Source: Bagarius yarrelli (taxonomy: Eukaryota; Chordata; Actinopteri; Siluriformes; Sisoridae). Taken from it: a stretch of 64,000 nt of DNA. The position numbers and the translations under genes were made by a program. Below the pieces are notes generated by a model. The model searched no databases. It was not told the DNA's origin and was given only the letters and a program-made list of their open reading frames with translations. Shown here piece after piece: positions 9,801 through 21,900 of this stretch. The stretch is taken from assembly GCA_005784505.1 (NCBI GenBank), contig VCAZ01000046.1, forward strand, positions 2,732,001 through 2,796,000, given 5' to 3'. Position 1 is the first letter of the stretch; each line of letters begins with the position of its first letter.

Positions 9801-11992
9801 GTATAATACTGTAAGCCTTGCTGTAAATTTAAAATGTTTACAAAATGATCAAACTATACCTCAGGATTAGACTATGATCTAAATGAAAATATGTTTAAAT
9901 TTCTTCTATGCTTTTCTAGCTCATCATTTCCTTAACAAAACTTAAAGAAAGAGGTGCCGTTTTCTTCTTAGATTAAGTGGAATTCAAGAATCTACTAAGT
10001 TTTAGAAAGTGTTTCTTTTAAAATGTGTTACTTTTTGTAAAACCCGGTGTAGTCAAACACATCAGGCCTGCAAATATCTAATAATTCTATTTAAAGACTG
10101 GCGGTCATGTGCCCTATTTGTGTGCTGGCAGATAAAAGCCTGTAAACATGTTGAGTGTGGAATTCTGGTTAACAGTTAGTGTTGGTTAATCAATTAACAG
10201 CTTCCAGTGAAAGTGCTCACTTTACACCCATACTATGAAGGCATAACATCTTTAGAGGAAAGCATTATCTGTTTTCTTCCACATAAATGAGCTCACCAAT
10301 GCACAGGTGCCTGATTGACTGGAGGAATTTCTTCCCTTCCATCCTTGGTCGTAGGTGGCTGGGATGCAAACTCACAGTCTCACTTTATTGGAATTCTGCC
10401 ATTTAAGATAACAATTAAACAAACAACCCTACCTAACTTAATCGGTACCTAACATCAACGAGGAACAGCATGACATGTAAGCAATAAAACATAAAAATTA
10501 AGCATAAGAACACTTCATTTTACAGCTCCTTTTTTGTTTATTAGGTGCCACAAGACCCAGAACAACTAAGAAAAAATGTCCATTTTTGCCGTGGCTGCAG
10601 TAACTTCCTGCCCTACCCTGATTTCCCCATGTCCATAAATTCACACATAGTGGGACTTTGTCGTCGCTGTAAAAAGCTGGACAATGAGGCTAATCACAGG
10701 AAAGACTTCAGCTACTACAGAAACATCCTCAAACATCTGCAAAAGGATGAAACAGAAATCAGTCCCAATGCCAAGATCCCTTACCTTCTACAGGTAGAAC
10801 AGACATTTTTATACGGACATCACGTATAAAGATTAGAGTAAATTCCATTCAAAAACATTATGCGGTATCTAGGCCTGCTAGTGTTAGAGAATAAAGGGAT
10901 GTGTATTTTCTCTATCATAGGAGCAGGATATGCGCTATCCTGTGGATGTAGTATGGGGGGCTAAATCTGCAATGAGTGCATGTAGCGACCTGCACGAGCT
11001 GCTGACTATGCGCTGGGACAGGTGTCACGAATGGAGCCCCTGGAACTGCATCCTTCTTACCAAGGATGAGGCAGCTGCTCACAGAAAAATTGAAACCATT
11101 GAGAAGGTAGGAGGCAGACACACATACTCTATACACACACACACACTACTCACACACGCTACATACCTCAGGGAATTTACCTTAGTGTATTTTTGTATAT
11201 TTTAATAAATATTTAAGTGGTAGCGCAGTGGTTAAGATGCTAATTGAAAGATCAGGGTTGGATTCACAGCACAACCAAGTTGCCACTGCTTGGGCCTGGC
11301 ATAAGGGCATCTGCCAAATGCTGTAAATGTAATTGTTATAAGCAGCAAAAGCATTTCACTACATTAGACTGTGTATGACTGTGTGTGAAAAATATATTTA
11401 AATGGGAATTCAACTTGCTTTTTCTACTGTACTCAAACAGACTTTCAGAAAGTATCTTTGAAGTAATTTTTATATATTAACACAGAGTAATACCTTTCTG
11501 TGGATGAATTTTTCGGGCCATGTTAATTAGCTCTAAATAAATTGGTGTTATTTATTCTATCATGGTTTGAATTCTCTTGGTTCGTAGTAAGTATTAAACC
11601 CTTTGTGCTGACATGTGTAAATAATTAGATTCTTAAAAAAAAAAATGTATATCATATATATTGTGATTCTCTGTTCTCTCAAAAAGTATTAACTATTTTA
11701 CAAATTAAGTAACTGCAAAACAACTCTTCATATCTAGCGTATTAAGCTGGAGATGAATTTATGTTTTACAGATATAAGTCTGACCTCAGATTTTTATCCT
11801 AACCCTTTCTTGTAGACCTATGCCACAGTGTTTATAAGCAAAATTAAGCAGAAACACACTTTGGCCCGGAAATACTTCTCCCGGATCCCTGTGTTGGCGG
11901 AATATCTCCATGATGTGAACTCGCAGCCAGCTGCCCACAATGACATGCTGGTCACCAGACCCATCACTACAGTGCCCAAGCCGTCACAGTAA
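3811..11992 (+). CDS. iqub: IQUB, IQ motif and ubiquitin-like domain protein
   Basis: IQUB is the radial-spoke-1 base adaptor of motile cilia and sperm tails (Chlamydomonas FAP253). Twelve exons: 3811-4088, 5546-5680, 5788-5955, 6093-6268, 7099-7254, 7343-7553, 8632-8807, 8971-9141, 9430-9606, 10545-10793, 10921-11106, 11816-11992, all GT/AG. Exon 1 is a low-complexity acidic leader. Exons 2-3 give the ubiquitin-like domain (VKVLIMPEG ... LNG). Exon 4 has PFLGGYRHKVT; exon 6 an IQ motif (IIIQTHIRRWLAKR) then charged helix; exon 8 RARELRDLYCSL; exon 10 a CxxC zinc-ribbon-like region (FCRGC, LCRRCK); exon 11 the conserved WSPWNCILLTKDEAAAH. Stop TAA is at 11990. Exons 2-12 are open and in phase, but exon 1 carries one base too many: 3811 opens one frame, and the frame that joins exon 2 is open only from 3938. 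Predicted length is about 752 residues if corrected, or 710 if started at 3938 (human about 791). Confidence 0.93.
4520..5402 (+). mobile_element. Tc1/mariner-like remnant split by a MITE (IQUB intron 1)
   Basis: The left part (to about 4670) and right part (from about 5160) align in order with the same transposase-derived family: ggaactaagagacac, gaccatgggcctgt, then gccctgacctaaatgaacacctttgggatgaactg (which echoes the NPxEHxWDEL motif), ending in caaatacttttgcttac. No open frame remains. Confidence 0.6.
4671..5162. mobile_element. MITE with 'tcccgaac...ctacttccatactatatagtagg' type ends
   Basis: The left end (cagtcccgaacgccctactt) and the complement of the right end (ctctgttcgaaatcacatgc, then tacttaag) are similar inverted termini of a non-autonomous DNA element with internal 'actatatagtaggcg' sequence. 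It interrupts the Tc1/mariner-like remnant, so it is the younger insertion. Superfamily (Harbinger or hAT) is not settled from sequence alone. Confidence 0.5.
6410..7020 (+). mobile_element. Tc1/mariner-like remnant (IQUB intron 4)
   Basis: Starts with the terminal sequence 'tataggcaaaggtttgtccacact'. After the SINE at about 6556-6760 it resumes with 'agagccttgaccttaacccaattgaacacttttgggatgagctg', the decayed transposase C-terminal segment, and ends near 'cagatagtgtgtgt'. Confidence 0.55.
6556..6760 (-). mobile_element. tRNA-derived SINE
   Basis: Minus-strand copy. Read on that strand it has a tRNA-like head (tagcgcagtggttaag, box B ggttcgattccc), a middle with agacccttaacccccactt, and a tail with taagtcactctggataaggggg. 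It sits inside the Tc1/mariner-like remnant. Confidence 0.75.
8040..8350. mobile_element. Non-autonomous TIR element, about 0.31 kb (IQUB intron 6)
   Basis: The left end 'actatatagtcaaaagtat' and the complement of the right end 'acactatgtagccaaaagt' form degenerate terminal inverted repeats of about 28 bp. The interior is short and non-coding. It uses the same terminal motif as the Tc1/mariner-like fragments elsewhere in the window. Confidence 0.7.
9196..9266 (+). repeat. SINE/LINE tail fragment
   Basis: The phrase 'aaatgcatttcattggctctgtac ... cttgcacaatgacaatgaagttgaat' matches a widespread teleost repeat tail. It lies directly before the large palindrome. Confidence 0.4.
9280..9351. repeat. 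Perfect 72-bp palindrome (IQUB intron 8)
   Basis: Each half is an exact complement of the other around an (AT)n centre. Outer arms are ataaaaagggctatataaaa and its complement, inner arms catatacgcat and its complement. There is no spacer and no mismatch. Confidence 0.95.
11213..11335 (+). mobile_element. tRNA-derived SINE, shortened
   Basis: The head 'agtggtagcgcagtggttaag' with a box-B-like 'agggttggattcac' is joined to the tail 'ataagggcatctgccaaatg' and 'ctgtaaatgtaa'. The middle is mostly deleted. It lies in IQUB intron 11. Confidence 0.7.
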
Positions 11993-12048
11993 AACACGTC
12001 ATCCAATGACTACAACTGCATGTTATTATCTTTTTATTGTAATAGTGC

Positions 12049-12054
12049 AATAAA
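12049..12054 (+). terminator. IQUB polyadenylation signal
   Basis: AATAAA lies 57 bases after the IQUB stop codon. A second AATAAA occurs at about 12152. Confidence 0.6.
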
Positions 12055-12149
12055 GCAGGTAATACACTAACAGCCTTGTTAAAGGACTTGTCAGTATACA
12101 AGTTCTTGTTTGACTCACTCTGTCTTGGTTTGGTAAACCCTGTTGATTG

Positions 12150-12400
12150 TGAAATAAAGCCTTTTTTTATATAGCACTTTTTAACAATAGTGATTGTGTC
12201 TGAACAGCTTTACAGAATCAAATCAAATACAGTGAAAACTCACTAAAAACACTTAGTTCAGTTTAACTCATAGTAAAATTCCACAACTAAACAAGCCAGA
12301 GGCGACAACAGCGAAAAAACAAAATTCTGTCGGTGAAAAAATGGAGAAAAAAACCTTGGGAGAAACCAGGCTCTGTCGAGGGGCAATTTAGAGAAATTTA
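12150..12400 (-). mobile_element. L2/Rex1-type LINE 3' tail
   Basis: The complement carries the same blocks as the plus-strand copies at 25640-25880 and 51385-51630: ggttt(ctcc)caaggtttttttct, gtcgcctctggcttg, and aagctg.ttcagacacaat. It is a 5'-truncated retrocopy with no coding sequence. Confidence 0.6.
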
Positions 12401-12834
12401 GAAACACGTGTTTGTGGCTGCAAATTTACAAAGATGTTTCATTACAAGTCCCCTATTCTAAATGATAATTTTTCTAATGGTTTATCACTAATACTGTTGT
12501 GACTGAATAAAAACCACACTAAACAATTAAGAATGCAAGAATGGTAGTTATAGGAGTAAATATACTGGTTTTAAAACACATGCGGATATAATAGTTTTGG
12601 GTTTTGGATCAGGTGTCTCAATGAGTGTATGTAAGTAACCACATTTGCTATACTGTAAATGAATAGTCTATAACTCCCTATTAAAAACAGCAGTTTTATG
12701 TGAAAAGGAATTAAAACAAAATTTTGCTTTAAAAATAGCATTTAGAAAAAAACACACACCGCTAAACACTTTGTTTTTGTACTTACACTACATCTTGATG
12801 ATATTTCCATATTCTTTTCTACCAAAAACACTTT

Positions 12835-13265
12835 TTATCTGTTCCCCTTAGGGGTCACCACAGTGAATCATCTGCCTCCACCTAGCTTCATCATAGCTTT
12901 AGCATCCTCCATTATTACTCAAACCCACTAACCTCATGTCCCCATTTATCACCTCCAAATACCTTTTATTTGGACTTCTTACTGGTAGATCCATTTCCAA
13001 CATCCTCCTACAACTATTTCCACTATCCCTCCTCTGTCCAAACCATTTTAGTAGTTCCTCTTTGACTCTGTTCCCAAAACATTCAACATTAACTGTCCCT
13101 CTGATGTGCTTGTTTCTAATCCTGTCCAACCTCCTCACTCCCAATTTTAAGCTTGATATCCTCAGCTCTGTTACCTCCAACTTCAGCTCTGCTGCCTCCT
13201 GTCTCTTCCTCAGTGCCACTGTCTCTAAACTTTACAATAAACTGTAGGTGCTCTTACCACTGTCT
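12835..13265 (-). mobile_element. RTE/Rex3-type LINE, C-terminal reverse-transcriptase fragment
   Basis: A minus-strand open frame (12899-13219, 106 codons) contains LGVRRLDRIRNKHIRGT, then KWFGQRRDSGNSCRRMLEM, then RYLEVINGDMRLVG. This is the usual C-terminal tail of RTE-clade fish LINEs. The flank with the 'ggggtcaccacagtgaatcatctgcc' sequence is the matching 3' UTR. The 5' part is missing, so this is a dead copy. Confidence 0.75.
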
Positions 13266-13939
13266 TGTACATATGCGAATCATCGGGAGATGTGTAAACA
13301 CATTTCCAGTGCACTGGAGGAATAAGTCCAGTCTCTTACTTAAATTTCAGATTAAACAGCAATAAAAATACCCAATCATATGAGCCGAATAATCAGTCTA
13401 ACAGTAATTGTAAATTCACAGATTCAGAAAAGTTGCTACCACTTTAAATTAGCCTGGAAGTGAGACAGTAGTTTGCGGGGTGACAGGAAAAGTCTTATAC
13501 TGTAAGTGTCCTGAAATTTTCATGAATAATTTCATGAATACTATTACTTTATTATTTTTAATAATTTGGCAGCAGAGTAAGTGATATGAGTGCTTCATTT
13601 GGGAAATAATCATCTTTGAGTGCAGATTTACTAGTATTTGAATTTCAAGGAAGGGCAGTCGGTTACTTATTGCCTAGAATATCATGCCTGTGGTTTAGGT
13701 TTATTCTACAGTGTCTCTACAGTCTCCATACAAAGGGGAAATTGGCACTTTTTAGCTAAAATCTTCAAGAAATATTCAGTTTTTTTAGCCAAAGTCTGAT
13801 AAACCCTTAGTCACCTTCATTTCTTCTGAATAGTAGGCTACGTGTGAGAGCTATTGAACTCCATGAATTAAACAACCTTCGTTCAGGGATGTTTTTACCT
13901 CACTGTTTTCAAATTTCACAAAAGACAAGTATTTACATT
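13266..13939. other. IQUB-SLC13A1 intergenic, no feature seen
   Basis: AT-rich sequence with no convincing exon or repeat signature. Confidence 0.5.
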
Positions 13940-14240
13940 TACAGTGATCAGTCATAAGATTATACCCACCTATCTAATACTGCCAAAACAGCTCTGAGCC
14001 ATTAAGGCATGGAAGTTAACAAGATCCCTAAAGGTGTGCTGTGCTGGCTGGTAGCAGAACATTAGCAGCAGAACCTTTGAAGTATAATGAGGCCTTTAAG
14101 GATTTGGCTTGTTTGATAAATGATTGTGATCTGGGAAATTTGAAGTCCAGTTCAACACCTTAAATGTTTTGTTATGTGCCTTAAACCCTTTCTAAACAAT
14201 TTCTGCAGTGTGGCAGAGCATAATATTCACCAATTTGGCT
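13940..14240 (-). mobile_element. Tc1/mariner transposase remnant
   Basis: Plus-strand text such as 'ccaaaacagctctgagcca', 'aaggtgtgctgtgctgg', 'ttagcagcagaacctttgaag' and 'gtggcagagcataat' is the complement of the C-terminal DDE part of a common fish Tc1/mariner transposase. It is interrupted by stops and small indels. Confidence 0.6.
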
Positions 14241-14580
14241 CATCTGTTTAGATGGAAGGGTAGTTAGCACGGTTGCCTCACGATGAGGGTTTGATTCCCG
14301 AGCAGGGGCCTTTCTAATGTTCTCCCTGTGTTTTGCGTGCGTTTACTCCAGAGACTCCTGTTTCCTCCCACAGTTCAAAAACATGTATATTAGGTTGATT
14401 GATGATTTTGAATTGAATTTTGGAGTGTGTGTGTGGCCCTATAATGGACTGCTGACCGGTCCAGGATGTACCCCTATGCCTTTCGCCCTTTCAGAAACAG
14501 CTGGGATAGACTCCAGCAAATCCCTGTGACCCCGAATTAGGGAATAAGCAGGTATAGAAGATGAATAAATGAATGAATGT
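14240..14580 (+). mobile_element. V-SINE (DANA/Mermaid-like)
   Basis: The head has 'tagttagcacggttgcctcac' and box-B-like 'ggtttgattcccg'. The central domain has 'gttctccctgtgttttg', 'tttcctcccacagttcaaaaacatg' and 'aggttgattgatg'. The tail has 'ggaataagcaggtatagaagatgaataaatgaatg'. The order is that of teleost V-SINEs. Confidence 0.8.
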
Positions 14581-15971
14581 TTAGATAGACCTAATGGACT
14601 AGCTATTTTCCCAATGAGTTTTAATTGTGCAAGACCTTGGATCACCAGTTGTTATTTCGTGACCACATTCGGTTGGTACTAACCGCTATCTACCAGGAAC
14701 TCCCTACAAGACCTATGCTATCAGCCATTACAATTTGGCCCTTGACAAAGTCACTCCGATTTTATGCTGACTTATTTTTTGCTGTTTGCAACACGTTAAC
14801 TTTAAATGCTGGCTGTTCATATGCTGCCTGGTTTATCTCAGCTCTTCAACAGAGATAATTATAATAAGTTTATGTGTTATTCACCTCACTTCTCAGTGCT
14901 TTATAGTTGGCTGAGAGATGTATTATAGTATAGACTTTGGACTTTGGAGAAGATTATTAATTGTACAGTATTGTAGCATTATAATACTAATCATTTTAAG
15001 TTTTTTGTCGAGACTATAAATTCTCTCGCTTTTTTGATGATGAGAGACTCCCAGTCAATAAAATCTGATCCTTAAGGGATTTTTTAAAATTATAAATAAA
15101 TATAACAATAAAAACCTAATCGAAGTAGAATTTAAGTAAACACTTTTGGATTGATTCATCCTGTAAAGATTTTATAGCTGTCTCAGCTTTCCAAGAGCTG
15201 CTTCCTATTCTGGCATGCGTCATGTGCTGCTATATCTAAGAAATAGGTTTGTGTTTCTTGTTGATATTGTTATTCTTTAACAGCGGCTCAGGCGCATCGT
15301 GATCTTTGCTTCAGGGAAAAAGAGGGACAATACCAACAACTGGCCTATGATAACAGCTGGTTCTCAGAAAACAATAGAAAGCAACAAAGGTAGCAGTTTT
15401 GTGCTCCTTCATGACAAATAAGACAATTCTTCTTTGTACTTGGATTTAGATTGATGTTTTAGCTACTGTTATTACAACTAATGTGTTTAGAACTGATCAT
15501 GTTCCCTAACCCTCAACTGCTTAGTTGGATAAAAATGACATGCTCTAGATAAAGCTCTGTCGAACTCCAGAAAAATAAATTTGAATCTTTTTCAAACTAT
15601 ACTATTTTGCTATAAAATGCTTGTTTGTTTACACAGTAAGCAAACAGTGATGTTTTATATTACCCTATGCCTGCTAAGAGGTTTAAAATAAAATACCCAC
15701 AAAGAGACGGGTACTTGTTTTGCCTTATATTTCGCAGAACTAACTTCTGAATATTATCTTTATTCAAAATAAGTGTCAATGGGGTCATACCACCTCGGCA
15801 TTCTACGAATGTTAAAGCTTAATCTTTTGAGTCATTCTTTTGGTGGGGTTCATCCTCTGCAGGTAACTCACAGGAAAGTTTCAGCTGGAATATGGGTTAA
15901 AGGTGGTGCATGGGCAAAGATCAATCACTGGCAGCCTATTTAAATGGCTTGATGCAGTAAATTTCAGCTCA
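14581..15971. other. Upstream region of SLC13A1
   Basis: No exon could be confirmed. A short GC-richer block at about 15283-15390 ends before a possible GT donor and could be a leader exon, but nothing else supports it. Confidence 0.4.
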
Positions 15972-18900
15972 ATGATGAGGTCGTTTATCGGAGCAGTATG
16001 GAGCTTTCGCAGTCTGTTTATCATTATTTTAACGCCGCTATTATTGCTGCCGCTTCCTCTACTCATCAACACAAAGGTACGTGTTTTATTGTCTATAACC
16101 AACAAAAAGGTTTCATTTTTTTTCACTAATTTATACTTTAATGGAAAGAAAGACATTTAGTCAATACAGCAATTATTTTTTAAATATTTTTAGTAATTAT
16201 TTCATATAAATGCACAACAAATATATACAGTATAAACAGACTTAATCTTATTTCACACATTTTAACTGAAACAACACAGTTAAACAGAGTATATTATTGT
16301 ATATTAATATTTTATATATAATATTATTATTAGTATAGGTATGTAATTAATATTAATTAATATAATGAAATATATAATATGTTATTGTATATTATAGCTT
16401 TAGTTATGTAGCATTATTAAATAACTATCAAATACCTATTCTATTCTATTCTAAAAAAAAAAAGTTAGTATAGAAATAGGAATTAAATCAACTATTTTCC
16501 AGTTTGACCATCTGTATGTGGATACCTGACAATGAAAGCTTTATGAAATTATATAATAAACTTATTAAAAAATATTATAAAAAATAGTTTTTAATAGTAT
16601 TTTTGTATGGTAAGGCTGTAATATTTACTTTTACTTACATTCAAACCTGCTCCAATTTGACAAAACTGGAGTTAAAGCACAGAGACCTAAGCTCAGAAAT
16701 CTACAGAACATGTTTGATATAACCTTCTCGCCCATCATCAGTGCCTGACCTCAAAAAAGCTCTTGCTGCCAAATGAGCAAATCCCTACACCAGTTCATTT
16801 GTTTCAGCTTTGTGATGTATCTTTAACCTTTGACTTTTATTGTATTTTTATGGGTTTATGGAAGCATCACGTGGCATTTAGTTAATCATCTGTAAATGTC
16901 CAGTCACGTTTGTAACTTGTGTTAATATGTGATAAAAGTAAAAACTAGTAGTATCCCTGAATAATACAATAGTGCTATGACAGTTGATAATGATAACTTT
17001 TTATATGTATTTCATAATTAGGTCATTAAATTGTCTGATGACAAAATGGCCCTTTTTAATAAATATAAAATAATAGAAATGGTTATGTTCCAGAGTTTAG
17101 GACTGTTTTTGGACAGTGATTGCATGCAGTCATGAAAGTGCTTTCCAGTGCAATGAGGACTTACATTCCTAGTAGTTCATTAAAAGAGCAATACCTGCTC
17201 CTGATGAGATAAAGTAACAAAAGAACAATAAATGGGTTTGCTTTTCCTTATAGGATGCTGTCTTTTAACATTTAATTCAATATCTGCCAAAACGTTTCAT
17301 AAAATGCAAATGCTTGTACTGCTGCCTCAAGCACATTGTAAACAATAATTGTTAAATTGGATGATTTCAAAGCTTCAGTGTATAGAATATAATAATACTG
17401 GTGTAACATCTTTCAGGTAGCACAATGTGCATATACGCTGGTGCTGATGGCAGTTTTCTGGATGACAGAGGCATTGCCACTCTCTGTAACAGCTCTTCTT
17501 CCGGCACTTCTCTTTCCTCTCTTTGGTATTATGAAGTCCTCAGTGGTAAGCATTAATCTAAATTTAAGACATGCCTAAACTTATCTATTGTTGCCATGTT
17601 TCCTTTTCGCATGTGTCTGAAACATTAGTACATTAGAGTGCACTGTCTCATTCAACGCTTCTTCATACGCAGGTTGCAACGATGTATTTTAAAGATTTTC
17701 ACTTTACTTCTTCTTGGAGTTATCTGTCTCGCAACCTCCATTGAGAAGTGGAATCTGCACCGGAGAATTGCTCTCAAGCTGGTCACACTGGTTGGAGTAA
17801 ACCCTGGCATGTGGGTCTGATTTATCCTTCTCATTCTTTTTTCTTTGCTTTAAAGAAACCTTTGAATGAGGTGTCAATACTCAGAAACTATTGTAGACAT
17901 TTAAATGTTCAATGATACGTAATATGATACAAATAATTCTATAGAAATTTGTATGAAACTTTTATTTCAATTTTCAATAAAATAAATTATGGGATGTTTA
18001 CTGACTTTAAGAATGTATCTACTGCACACACTCCAGGTTGATGCTGGGCTTTATGGCAGGCTGTAGTTTCCTTTCCATGTGGCTGAGTAACACCTCCACG
18101 GTAGCCATGGTGATGCCGATAGCAGAGGCCGTCATGCAGCAGGTCATGAGTGCCGAGGGTCAGGTCAGCAGCCAACAGGATAAGCCACTGAAAGGCATCT
18201 GCAATCCTGCACTCCAGCTGGAAGGAGGTTAGTTACATAAAAAGTTTAGTTCCAACAATGAACAAGAAAAAGCTGGTTTTCATACATCTATATGAAATGT
18301 AATATCTCACATTGTTTAATTTTCTAGATGCTGAAAAACAGTGTGAAAAAGCCAAAGATGAGAACAAGTAACCAGAATTAAATCTTTTTTGTTTAAATTT
18401 ATTATTACAAGTAACTTATCTGCTTGTATTAGTTTCTTCACTAATACAAATAAACCTCTTTTGTTTCCATACAGTAAAGAGTCAGTGCATAAGGAAGTTT
18501 TTATTACTGTCCCAGAGGAGGATCATTCGACAGAGGTAAATTACACTATTTAACAAAACCTCTTTATTATTATTATTATTATATTTTTTCCATCTAAAAT
18601 GTTGACTGTAAACAATTGTTTTCTTTATTTATCTCCAGGCTCTGCCAAGTTCACCGTTACACTCAAACTACAGAACGCATCATGATAGAATGATGTGTAA
18701 AAGTTTGTCTCTGGCCATTGCCTACTCTGCAAACATTGGTGGACTGACCACTCTGCCAGGAACCTCTTCAAACCTTATCTTTGCTGAATATATGCATCAG
18801 TAAGTTTTCAGAACTCAGACCTGTGTTTGATTGTAGCATCCATTTAAAGGACATTATAAAATGATATTATTTTAAGTATTAAAAAGCTAATTTTACTTTT

Positions 18901-21900
18901 ACAGGTTTTACCCACAATGCAAGTCCATTAATTTTGGAAACTGGTTTATTTTCTGTTTGCCTGTCTGCATTATTATCCTGTGTTTGTCTTGGATATGGAT
19001 ACACTGGCTATTTTTGGGCACTAAGTGAGTGTTAATTACATCTTACATCCTTTTGGCCTATTTATACGTAACTTATACAAACACACGCACACACATACAC
19101 TTTTATTCACCTAGTACAACAAAGACTTTTGGGATTTTAATTACAGCAGACAACCCAGATTTTAGTAACTTCTTAGAACTTTTGATGTTATGTTTACACT
19201 CCAGGCTGCATATGAATTGTATCTTCTTTTTCCTCAGCTTCGGCTCCGTAATATCCTTCAAAAAAGTTCGTTCTGAACGAGAGATTTCTGCAGCCAAGCA
19301 CATCAAAGATCAGTACAATGCACTGGGGAGCATGAGGTCAGGCCATGCATAATGTAGATAATGTTTCAGATTTATGTTAGTAGTTTGTGTAATAATGCTT
19401 AAACACCTGCCATTGTTATAATTGCTAAATGATGAAATGAATTAAAATTTGAATTAATTTAAACAGTCAATTAACAGTTAAATTAAAGTTTTACTTTAGG
19501 ATTCTCATGAAGCACAAGTGTTTTTCATATTTACTATTGAAATTTAAGCGTTAGTATGTATGAAACGGATCATTTTATCTATTTATTTTTTATCTGTTTT
19601 TTCTCTCTAGCCGACAGGAGATGATTACTCTTGCTATTTTTCTGCTGATGGCAGTGCTGTGGTTTGTCAGAGAGCCGGGCTTCATGCCAGGTTGGGCATC
19701 CCTCTTTCCTGAGTAAGTGCATAATTGAGATTATACTTACTCACTGAGCTTTAACTATGAACCACATGATTCTCTGGTGAAACAAAAGGAAAACAACAAC
19801 TTTTAATATAACTTAATTATTATGATTATGAAAATAAAAAAGAGTGTTGAGAGATTAAAGATTAGTACTGTATTACCATTCCCTCATTGGATTCAGAATA
19901 TATAAAGTCCATGAATATAGGAAGACTAACAAGTAATACAGTAATTATACAAATCATGTCTTGTATAATAATGTCTCTGGGTATCTCTTCTCACCGCTAT
20001 AGTTATCAGGATATGCAACTGATGCCACTGTGGCTCTCCTTCTGGGCATGTTGTTCTTCATTATCCCTGCTAGGAGGCCCACTGTAGATAACTATGGTAC
20101 AACTTTAACTATTTTCTATTATCCTAAAATATATTAAAGTAAACAGTCAATGGTTATTTGTGAACTATTGAATTCATACAATATATCTATAGGCTGTTAA
20201 AAAAACATTTTCCATTCACTTTTATGCTAGATGCCATGATATATGGAAGGAATCCAAGCCTGTTGCTGGGAGATTTGTCTGCTGTAGGAGCGGTTTCGCT
20301 TTAGCAGAGGGCACCAAGGTAACCCTTTTAGCAATAGAAGACCGTATACTGAATGTACTGTAAGTTTTTAAATAATGATATATACAATTTAGTGTTCAGC
20401 ACACACATTAACAGGAACACCTCGCATAATTGCAGTATATTATCAGCAATTCTCTGGTTGTATCTTATATCTAGCAGTGGTTTAAAGCAATAAAAACACA
20501 CAGACTCATTTGGATAAAAAAATCCAGATGTTCTTTTTCAGTCCTCAGTTATCTAGATTGAGTAATTCTGTTCCTATGATAATCACAAGATTCTTGATTG
20601 TGGCTAAAGGAGCAGAACCTAATAAGGCTTGTGCTGTTATATACGTTAGGTTAACTGGGTTTTAGAAACTCCTTCCGGTTGATTAAATTGTTAATTATCT
20701 ATGATTACGTTGAACAGATGTTCAAACTCCACTTACACTGTTTTTTTTATGTACTATTTAGGTACAGTAATATGTTGGAATTCATTAGATTAGCAGTTTA
20801 AGAAATACTCAAATGTATGTGGCACCAACAATCCCACCACAGTTTAAGATCACAGTTAGTGTGATAAAAAATATCCGAAGCTATTAACCTATATATGCAT
20901 TTTTTTTTTGCATTTCTTCGCTGCCACATGATTGGCCAATTAGACAACTGCATCAATGTGCATGTATGTTGAATATTATACCGTTGATATTCCGTATATA
21001 CACCGGGACAGCAGAGGTGCTGCTAGCAAATTGGGCCTTTGAAAGAATAGAGTTTGGCCCCACACGTGATACCCTATAGAACAAAAACAACAGCCATCAC
21101 TGATGTGCGGCACATGATTCTTTAATAAAACTAACTAATAAGAATTAAGGAGAAATAGAAAGTTAAAACCAAGCTGTGTAGTATTAAGCATTCAGCTCTA
21201 GTCAAAACCCAATGTAGTACAGAAGCTAATAAATTGTTAATAAGTACAGTGGTGAAAATCATAATATTTAAAGTTATTGTAATTATTTTTTAGTTATTTC
21301 CCAGTAAGCTATTTTTTATACACTATTTGCTCAGTTCTATAAATAAAATTTGTTCATTAAAAACCATTTATTAAAATTGAAAAAAATAAAGATTTTTAGA
21401 AGATTTCTCCAATAGCACCCACTTATTCTTCATGAATATGTCACATACTGTCTCTCTTTATATTATGAGTGTAATATTTGCAAACTTTATGATTATAAAT
21501 ATGTTCACAAAATACTCAAAATTGGGATCTTTAGTCCTGTTACTTCTGGTGGTAAAGATTTTGAGGTCTCCTGGTCTAAGTAAGAGTTCTTTAGCTGTCA
21601 TTAGTCTTTATTAAAACATACCCTACTCTTTATTTACTAATTTTGTATTATTTCAAAGGTAATGGTTTATCCACGTGGGTTGCGGAACTAATGAGTCCAC
21701 TGGGGAATCTGCCGTATGGCCCTAAGCATATTGCCTGTGTGATAGTCACATCCATTACGGAAGTGGCTAGTAATCCAGCCACCATCACCATCTTCCTGCC
21801 TATACTTGCTCCTCTGGTATGTTACCTTTAGATTAAATTGGAAAACACTGATATGCGCTTTTATATGAAAACCAGCCATTTTCCACATTTATATTAACAA

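Noticed and set aside
12936..13365. Plus-strand ORFs of 103 and 70 codons
   Set aside because: They are the antisense of the RTE LINE frame on the minus strand.
15283..15395. Possible 5' leader exon of SLC13A1
   Set aside because: A GC-richer block with flanking AG and GT, but no promoter, conservation or other support visible.
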